The position numbers were made by a program, and so were the translations under genes. 12,376 bases of DNA from Willaertia magna. Taxonomy: Eukaryota; Heterolobosea; Eutetramitea; Acrasida; Naegleriidae. Shown here piece by piece: positions 7,455 through 12,376 of the stretch. The stretch covers positions 1 to 12,376 of the forward strand of contig CADWAF010000083.1 in NCBI GenBank assembly GCA_902984215.1, given 5' to 3'. The stretch's first letter is position 1; every line of letters begins with the position of its first letter. A model generated the notes under the pieces. It saw nothing but the letters and a program-made list of their open reading frames with translations. It had not been told where the DNA came from and made no database searches.

Positions 7455-7898
7455 AAGTTTTTTTATTTTTTGTTAAATTATTGGAAATGGACTGCGACCG
7501 AACTTTAGACAGAAGGAATATGAAATAAGGAAAGAGATGGCGTTTCTGCTTATTTTTCAATTACATCTCACAGGTTCTACTTTCCTTCAACAAGAGATTC
7601 CATTATCCAATTTTCCAGTTTCCTTCTGTACTTTTGCATGTATAAGATTTCAGTTTCCTCAATTTTCATTTACCCACACTTATCTAATGGTTGTTTTGTG
7701 TAGTTCAAATTTTAACTTTTCCCTCCAAAAAATAGCACTTTTACAGCTACAAATTGTTAAAATGTTTAGACAAGAAAATCTCTTAATAGTTATCTTTTCA
7801 TTTGTCTAAACAAAAGAAACAGAATAACCTTACATCCTAAAAGAAAAACCTCTCCGGTGTCATGCCGAACAAAAATTACAATCAAATTAAAATAAAAA
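7455..7898. promoter_or_regulatory. Divergent promoter region between GT8 and OPT genes
   Basis: 444 bp between two divergent start codons, so both promoters must lie here. The 8-mer TTTAGACA occurs at 7504-7511 and 7765-7772, with its reverse complement at 7803-7810. A CCAAT pentamer on the minus strand lies at about 7479-7483, roughly 25 bp upstream of the GT8 ATG. A 90-codon frame at 7537-7809 is open but looks like chance: it is rich in F, L and Q, has no motifs and has an intergenic setting. Confidence 0.6.
7763..7812. repeat. 11-bp perfect inverted repeat, 28-bp spacer
   Basis: TGTTTAGACAA (7763-7773) pairs exactly with TTGTCTAAACA (7802-7812). Inside, GAAAA at 7774-7778 can also pair with TTTTC near 7795-7799, leaving a 2-nt bulge. 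It lies 87-136 bp before the OPT start. It could be a paired protein-binding site or an RNA hairpin in a 5' leader; the sequence alone cannot decide. Confidence 0.75.
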
Positions 7899-10280
7899 AT
7901 GTCAAATGAAATTGATCAGCAGCACGTGACACTTCATGGCACATCATCTCCTATGTTTGACACTAATAACAACCCTCAAAAAGATGGATATGTTGAAGTA
8001 ACAAAAAATAATGAAGAAATATTTAATGATGACAATTCGGACAATTATTTAAAATGTTAGTCTCTTCTTCTTTCTAATTTTTTTAATAAAATTCATAAAA
8101 TTAAATAGACAACAGTAATTATCAAGAAGCCTCCGATCTTTTTGATGAACATGAACGTCAAATGAGTGAAAAAGAAACTGAATTAGATTCATTAATACAA
8201 AAAAAAGGTGAAGAAGAAGGAGATGTTGATAGTGACGATGATGAATTTGATGAAAATGATACTACAGAAGTAGGAAGATTTAAAGAAAGAGGAGAATTTA
8301 GTTTTAGAGCAATTTTTGTTGGATGTCTTATTGGAGTACTAGTTGGAGCGATGAATGTCAATTTTGGTTTGAGAACTGGTTGGACACAAGGAGGTAAGTT
8401 AAAATGTTTTATAAAGTTTACAAAAAAAATTATTGTAAACTTTTTTTAGGAAGTATTTTTGCATCTATTTTATCTATTGGTATTTTTAAATTAATTAAAC
8501 CATCTAGACCTTTTACAAAGTATGAAACTGTTATCACTACAACTGCTGCTTCATCAGCTGGCACGATGGCATCAACTGCTGGTTTAGTTTCCTCCATTCC
8601 AGCCTTAAAACTACTTGGAACGACTTATAATGTTGGAGAATTATATTTATGGGCTTTTAGTGTTGCTTTTATTGGAGTGTAAGTTATTTTCATTTGACTT
8701 TTGATTAATTTTTGATTTTATTTAGATATTTTGCAGTACCATTAAGAAAACAATTAATTGTTGTTGAGAAATTAAGATTTCCATCTGGAACGGCTACAGC
8801 TGCTACAATTAAATCAATGTTTGCACAAGGATATGAAACTGTTAAAAAAGCTAGAGTTTTAATTGCTGCCTCTGTTTCTTCAGCACTTTATTCTTTTATT
8901 ACTTTTTTAGTTCCATTAATTGGTGAACCGCCAATGCCTAAGATTTTACATGATTATGGATTTACTTTTCATTTAGATCCTTTAATGATTGGTAAGTAAT
9001 GTTTATATTTTTAAATATAAAATTAATTTTGTTAAGGTGGTGGAATGTTATCAGGTCCAAGAGCAACATTTTCTTTATTATTAGGGGCAATAGTTGGATG
9101 GGGTATTTTAGCCCCAATAATTACAAACTATCAATGGGTTACAGGTCCTGTTATGTCATATAGTGGAGCTAGAGGATGGATTTTATGGGTTGGTGTTGCA
9201 ATTATGACATGTGACTCTTTGGTTCAATTACTATTTTTATTAAAAATCTTGTGGGAAGGTCTTGTCAGTATTGTTAGAAGAGTAGCAGCAAGAGGTTCTG
9301 GAAGAACAATTCAAAGACATTTTGGAGAAAGAGTTATTTTAGAACATGAACAATATGAATTAGATAACTTTTTAATCCCATGGTATTATATTGTTATTGG
9401 TCTCGTTTTCTCTTCTGTTTTATTAATATTGATTGGTCACTTTATGTTTGAATTGAAATGGTATTTTATTTTATTAGCTATTCCATTAAGTTCTATATTA
9501 TCTATTGTTGCAACTAGAAGTACAGGTGAAACTGATATTAACCCTGTTGGTGGTATGGGTAAAGTAGCACAATTTGTTTTTGCTGGAGTTGCACCAAAAC
9601 AAGTGACAACTAATTTATTATCTGCTGGTATTATATCTGCAGGAGCTTCACAAGCTGGTGATATGATGCATGATTTAAAGGCAGGTTATTTATTAAGGGT
9701 TGCGCCTAGAAAACAATTCTTTGCTCAACTTATTGGTATCATTGCAGGAACATTGACATGTATTCCAATTTACAAATTATATGATACAGCTTATAATATT
9801 GGTTCTTCATCTTTCCCTGCACCAGCTGCTCATGGTAAGTGATTTATTATTTTATTTATTAATTGTCAATGATTTTTAAAATATATTTTAGCTTGGAAAG
9901 CAGTAGCAGAAGTATTAAGCAAAGGTACTTCAGGTCTTCCTCAATATGCTGTTTACGGTATTATTGCAGGTGCAGTTTTTGGTGGTGTTGTGGCATTAAC
10001 TTATAAAATTATTCAAATTATTCGTCCAGAACTGTCACAATATATTCCAAGTGCTTTAGCTTTCGGTATTGGTATGATTGTTCCACCAAAACAAAGTATA
10101 GCAATGTTTATTGGTGCTATGATATTTTCTGTTTGGAAGTATCGTTGGCCAGATTCAAATAACAAATACTTTTTTGCTATTAGTAGTGGATTGATAGCTG
10201 GTGAAGGTTTAATTGGTATTGTTTTGGCATTATTGAGATTAGCTGGATTGAAATCTTTGGTAACAATAACTTATGCTTAA
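7899..10280 (+). CDS. OPT-family oligopeptide/metal-chelate transporter
   Basis: Six exons: 7899-8055, 8109-8393, 8450-8678, 8726-8991, 9037-9834, 9892-10280. All junctions keep frame and give 707 aa, ending at TAA 10278-10280. The OPT family performs proton-coupled uptake of small peptides or metal chelates across membranes. Evidence: many hydrophobic helices from residue about 118 on, the family hallmark RFPSGTATA (241-249), GGGMLSGPRA just after the exon 4/5 junction, TGETDINPVGGMGK in the middle of exon 5, and FPAPAAHAWKAVAEVL across the exon 5/6 junction. The last three resemble the bacterial/YSL-type clade more than fungal glutathione transporters. The N-terminal about 110 residues are hydrophilic and acidic (DSDDDEFDEND near 93-103), so probably a cytosolic tail. 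Introns are 45-57 bp. Substrate is not predictable from sequence; an endolysosomal or plasma-membrane site is inference. Confidence 0.92.
8056..8108 (+). other. OPT intron 1 (53 bp)
   Basis: GTTAGT donor and AAATAG acceptor, phase 1. Without removal the frame hits TAG at 8058-8060 directly after Lys52. Splicing restores a Tyr codon and leads into the frame with ATG 8162. Confidence 0.85.
8394..8449 (+). other. OPT intron 2 (56 bp) with an internal hairpin
   Basis: GTAAGT donor and TTTTTTTAG acceptor, phase 1, splitting a Gly codon. Inside, AAAGTTTACA (8413-8422) and TGTAAACTTT (8434-8443) form a perfect 10-bp inverted repeat with an 11-nt loop. The stem includes part of the polypyrimidine tract next to the acceptor. 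Confidence 0.9.
8679..8725 (+). other. OPT intron 3 (47 bp)
   Basis: GTAAGT donor and ATTTAG acceptor, phase 2, splitting a Val codon. Splicing joins AFIG-V to YFAVPLRK, which continues the transmembrane region into the RFPSGTATA block. Confidence 0.9.
8992..9036 (+). other. OPT intron 4 (45 bp)
   Basis: GTAAGT donor and GTTAAG acceptor (an AAG rather than TAG end), phase 1, splitting a Gly codon. Splicing yields the conserved-looking glycine-rich GGGMLSGPRA. The intron contains a short AT palindrome (TTTATATTT/AAATATAAA). Confidence 0.88.
9835..9891 (+). other. OPT intron 5 (57 bp)
   Basis: GTAAGT donor and ATTTTAG acceptor, phase 1, converting a Gly-looking codon (G|GT) to Ala (G|CT). Splicing completes the FPAPAAHAW motif. 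Confidence 0.9.
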
Positions 10281-10289
10281 AAAGATGTA

Positions 10290-10295
10290 AATAAA
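10290..10295 (+). terminator. Candidate poly(A) signal of the OPT gene
   Basis: AATAAA starts 10 bp after the OPT stop and is followed by a T/G-rich stretch (TAGTTTATTTCAAGTTGT). The position is suitable; the motif alone is weak evidence in AT-rich DNA. Confidence 0.4.
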
Positions 10296-10341
10296 AACAT
10301 TGTAAAATAGTTTATTTCAAGTTGTAACAAAATATAACTAC

Positions 10342-10383
10342 CTCCAGTGGGGCTCGAACCCAAGTGTACACTTAGTAGTGGAG
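10342..10383 (-). pseudogene. tRNA 3'-half-like remnant with Pol III B-box
   Basis: On the minus strand this reads as a T-arm followed by an acceptor-stem-like end. GGTTCGAGCCC (10360-10350) matches the B-box consensus GGTTCGANNCC exactly and forms a T-stem/loop with about 4 of 5 pairs. The CTCCA/TGGAG arms (10342-10346 and 10379-10383) could pair like a shortened acceptor stem. I see no D-arm, A-box or anticodon arm upstream, and where they should be there is a perfect 12-bp palindrome, AAGTGTACACTT (10362-10373). This is therefore not a working tRNA gene. It could be a truncated tRNA or the tail of a tRNA-derived element. Confidence 0.5.
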
Positions 10384-10820
10384 TTTTTACTGCGAACTTT
10401 AAAAAAGTTCAAATCAAAAGTTTGGAGCTGAAATTTTTGTAAATATAAACCTCAACTTTGTATTAAACTTTAAATAAAATAAACGCCAAACTTTAAATTT
10501 ATCATTAAATAAACACAAATTAAAAAAAAACAATAAATTTTATTACAATACAAATTTACAATCCAATACATTATTTAAATACAAGGAGTTCTATTCACTC
10601 TCTAACTTCTTTCCTTCACTAAACTCTTTAGTAAATTTTCAAAAATGGTAATATAGTTAAAATTATAAAGATTCTTGTTACAACAACTATTTTGTCTAGT
10701 ATTAATTGCTTTACTACCTAGTCTTCTATTATATTTTTTCGAAAAAGAATTCGGTTATAATTTGGCGCAATTTTTGATCAAAAAACATTTTGAAGATGAT
10801 GAAATAATTAGATGTTAACA
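10384..10820. other. AT-rich stretch without a recognisable gene
   Basis: About 440 bp of mostly A/T. It contains a GAACTT/AAGTTC hairpin at about 10393-10409, repeats of AAACTTTAAA, and two copies of an ATAAAC-based motif (10444-10462 and 10479-10498). An ATG-less 50-codon frame at 10669-10818 (+) reads like a hydrophobic segment plus acidic tail but has no family motif. I see no convincing gene. Confidence 0.5.
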
Positions 10821-11015
10821 TTAATTTCTATAACCTTCATCTTTAACATCCATAGCAGCTGCATCAAAACCTAAAGCTTGTACTTTTAAAATTCTTGTCA
10901 TGTTTCCACTTGTTGTTGTTGGGAATTTCAACATTGCTGCTAATTTATCACGATGCTTAGAATTTTCATTTATTGTTGTATTACTTTGAATTAAACGATT
11001 TAAAAAATTTAATAG
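10821..11015 (-). pseudogene. Hsp90-family-like gene fragment
   Basis: An open minus-strand frame of 64 codons between TGA (11016-11018) and TAA (10821-10823). SGNMTRILKVQAL strongly resembles the Hsp90/Grp94 C-terminal motif (S-[AG]-NMERIMKAQA in the family). The preceding NENSKHRDKLAAMLKF resembles the middle-domain block EDSxNRxKLAxLLRF. In intact Hsp90 these two blocks are well over 100 residues apart, so this looks like an internally deleted, decayed copy, or one of the matches is chance. After QAL the sequence no longer follows the family. Full Hsp90 is about 700 aa. The fragment has one internal Met codon but no recognisable start context. The assignment rests on motifs recalled from memory. 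Confidence 0.45.
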
Positions 11016-11094
11016 TCAATTAAGAAGCAATAGTGGTTTTTCCTACACCGTCATATCCCATAATTACTATTTTCAATATATAATCATCATTCGT
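10984..11094 (-). pseudogene. Decayed P-loop GTPase-like fragment
   Basis: The minus-strand frame reads KIVIMGYDGVGKTTIAS (11073-11023), a G1/Walker A motif GxxxxGKT in the context typical of Ras-like small GTPases (K-[LI]-V-[VI]-x-G-x-x-G-V-G-K). A TAA follows at 11022-11020, and then the same frame continues LTIKFFKSF, resembling the helix after the P-loop (LTIQF in Ras/Rap). Two more TAA codons (11100-11095) lie just upstream in frame. No switch II (DTAGQ), NKxD or prenylation motif is visible, so it is a broken fragment and not a functional GTPase. It overlaps the Hsp90-like frame by about 30 bp in another frame. Confidence 0.45.
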
Positions 11095-11103
11095 TTATTA
11101 GTC

Positions 11104-11409
11104 AAAAGAAACAATTTCAACTCCTGTTGATTTATTATGTTTAGTTAAAAGTAAATGTTTTTGTTAAAAGTGTTGTTGAAAATAAGAAACTCTTTTTGTT
11201 AATGTTGTTGGTTGATGATAGATTGAAAGCAACTTTTTATTGTTTGATCAAACTTTGGTGTTTGATTGGAGAAGAACTGACCAGTCCTTGGTTTTTGTAA
11301 AATAAACACCCAAGTTTCATATAAAAAGCAAGTGCTTGTTTTTAAAAATGACCACCAACGGAAGGTGATGTTTATTTTTGAAAACTAGCTTTAGCTTTTC
11401 GAAAGTTGC
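11104..11409. other. Non-coding stretch 3' of the DUF4116-like gene
   Basis: No gene is visible. It holds a motif copy at 11301-11320 (AATAAACACCCAAGTTTCAT), a minus-strand AATAAA at 11376-11371 that could be the poly(A) signal of the DUF4116-like gene about 75 bp past its stop, and short inverted words (TTTAGCT/AGCTAAA near 11390-11417). Confidence 0.45.
11242..11253. repeat. 12-bp perfect palindrome
   Basis: GTTTGATCAAAC is identical to its reverse complement. It is immediately followed by the reverse-oriented copy of the ATAAAC/CCAAAGTTT-like motif. Function unknown; it may be a protein-binding site or a remnant of a mobile element. Confidence 0.7.
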
Positions 11410-11497
11410 CAGCTAAAAAAGTAACAAGCCGAAATAGCCAGTTATTTTTTTAAAACAAACAGCCAAAAAAGTTTGAAGCCGAAATTGCTGGCTGTTT
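11410..11497. repeat. Imperfect 38-bp direct repeat, offset exactly 50 bp
   Basis: Copy A (11410-11447) and copy B (11460-11497) align without gaps, with 29 of 38 identical positions; the longest shared block is AAGCCGAAAT (10 bp), plus CAGC and AAAAAAGT. Copy B lies inside the last codons of the DUF4116-like gene, and copy A lies directly after its stop. Copy B also contains most of an 11-bp inverted repeat (ACAAACAGCCA at 11455-11465 with TGGCTGTTTGT at 11489-11499). Confidence 0.7.
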
Positions 11498-12376
11498 GTA
11501 AAATTTAGGGGGCTGGCCGTTCATTAGGGCGTTTTTTTCTGCTTTACATTGTTGTAATTCTAATTTTTCGTCTTTAATGGTAATTCCATCTTCATACTTT
11601 TTTAACATTGCATTAACAAATTCCATCTTTCTAAATGTTATTTTTGCATACCTAAATTGTTAGAAATAAATCAATAATTGTAATGTAATAAACTATTCTT
11701 ACCTTTCATATAAATGAATAAAAACAGAAACTTGACCTTTACTAACAATTAAAGGGTATTCACTTCGAATAAATTTTAATAAATCTTGTTCTTCAATATA
11801 AAAACCAACATCTGGAATAAATATTGATTTCTTATCAAATTTTTCTTTTTTTACAATTTCTTTTTTAACATTTACTTTAACATTCTTAGTTACAACCTTT
11901 TTTGTCACATTCCTTCTTTTCTTTTGTTTTCCATTACTTTCATTTAATTCAAACTCTTCATTAATAATTTCTATATTTGGGTCATAGAAATTTATATCAA
12001 TATCAAATAAAGTATAATTTCTTTCAAAATTAATTAATTTTTGGTATGGTTTAATTAAAAATTTATCAAAAATATAATTTTTAACTTCACTTGAAGCATG
12101 TGATAATATTTTTGAATTAAATTTATAAATTTCTAAATAAAAACGTTTAGATTTTAATATTTCACTGTCACAATAAGGTAAAATATCTATATCTTTCTTT
12201 ACACATTGTAAAGCTATTTTAATATCTTTAATTTTAATATCCTTTAAAAAATCATTTACACCAAAAAATTTACAAACTTTAAATAAATAATACATTTCAC
12301 CACAACTCATTGTAAATTGTAATAATTTATCAATTAAATTCCAATCAATTACTTCTTTAGACAATTCTTCTAAAAA
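11450..12376 (-). CDS. DUF4116-like protein, 3' part (5' end beyond window)
   Basis: The frame is open to the right edge (TTT TTA GAA GAA TTG...), so the start lies outside; no ATG start is visible in the window. Two exons: 12376-11703 and 11651-11450, with a 50-bp intron (11702-11652, GTAAGA...TTTAG). Splicing preserves Arg (AG|G) and continues YAKITFRKMEF to TAA at 11452-11450, giving 291 visible residues. Residues about 52-100 (IALQCVKKDIDIL and then YLEIYKFNSKILSHAS) resemble the roughly 24-residue helical repeats of DUF4116, whose function is unknown. A lysine-rich stretch at about 150-183 may be nuclear or nucleic-acid binding. The final residues (QPPKFYKQPAISASNFFGCLF region) are encoded by the inverted/direct-repeat sequence, so this tail may be recently acquired. 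DUF4116 assignment is by eye. Confidence 0.75.
11652..11702 (-). other. Intron of the DUF4116-like gene
   Basis: Minus-strand donor GTAAGAATAG and acceptor CAATTTAG, phase 2. Unspliced, the frame stops at TAA (11701-11699) immediately after the donor G. Spliced, it stays open for 67 further codons. Confidence 0.85.

Noticed and set aside
7537..7809. A 90-codon open frame on the + strand between GT8 and OPT
   Set aside because: It lies in a divergent promoter, is rich in F, L and Q as expected from T-rich DNA, has no motif, and ends in an inverted repeat. Probably chance.
10342..10383. A functional tRNA gene
   Set aside because: The D-arm, anticodon arm and A-box are absent, and the acceptor-like arms pair over only five bases.
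10761..10768. A third E2F-type site (TTTGGCGC)
   Set aside because: It is isolated, far from any start codon and inside a remnant region. A single 8-mer is weak evidence.
10669..10818. A 50-codon + strand frame with a hydrophobic stretch and acidic end
   Set aside because: No ATG, no family motif, and it sits among remnants. Too short to separate from chance.
10984..11142. TAA reassigned to glutamine, making the P-loop frame a live gene
   Set aside because: Most of the other genes here end in TAA at sensible C-termini, and TGA and further TAA codons appear soon downstream in the same frame. Decay is the simpler reading.
1..12376. CRISPR array, insertion sequence or bacterial operon structure
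   Set aside because: There are no regularly spaced identical repeats, no transposase and no Shine-Dalgarno-led gene strings. Spliced introns show a eukaryotic nuclear origin.

Overview
The window looks like nuclear DNA of a free-living, AT-rich protist. It carries protein-coding genes on both strands. The seven introns I can place confidently are only 45-57 bp, mostly with GTAAGT-type donors and TAG or AAG acceptors. The standard code applies: TAA and TAG both end genes. Intergenic spacers are short and very AT-rich. An acyl-CoA oxidase of the plant ACX3 type, an IPUT1/PGSIP-like glycosyltransferase, a bacterial/YSL-type OPT transporter and a DUF4116-like protein would fit a heterolobosean such as a Naegleria relative. 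That placement is inference.

Layout, left to right. (1) 75-2066 (+): peroxisomal acyl-CoA oxidase with an N-terminal PTS2-like signal. (2) 2067-2313: spacer, then a relatively GC-rich patch with a 14-bp direct repeat that leads into (3) 2314-3232 (+), a gene of unrecognised family whose 5' end is unresolved. (4) 3233-3426: a compact promoter with a TATA-like box, two E2F-type sites and two Myb-type sites. (5) 3427-4668 (+): an unrecognised, probably disordered, basic protein with CDK-type phosphosites and a C-terminal glutamine run. (6) 4670-5602 (-): an ADP-sugar diphosphatase-like Nudix hydrolase, convergent with the previous gene and only 1 bp from its stop. (7) 5676-7454 (-): a two-exon GT8 glycosyltransferase with a multi-pass C-terminus. 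(8) 7455-7898: divergent promoter region with three copies of TTTAGACA, two of them arms of an 11-bp inverted repeat. (9) 7899-10280 (+): a six-exon OPT transporter of 707 aa. (10) 10281-11449: a gene-poor stretch of remnants: a tRNA 3'-half-like element with a Pol III B-box, an Hsp90-family-like fragment, a decayed P-loop GTPase-like fragment, palindromes and short diverged repeats. (11) 11450-12376 (-): the 3' part of a DUF4116-like gene that runs off the right edge; its last exon ends inside a 50-bp-spaced imperfect direct repeat.

The genes do not form one pathway. They are housekeeping or metabolic genes of a compact genome: peroxisomal beta-oxidation, nucleotide-sugar turnover, sphingolipid or glycan glycosylation in the secretory pathway, and peptide or metal-chelate transport. 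The parts most worth following up are the two unrecognised genes (2314-3232 and 3427-4668), the cell-cycle-like promoter in front of the second, and the remnant region 10.3-11.5 kb. I did not find an obviously new multi-gene system.
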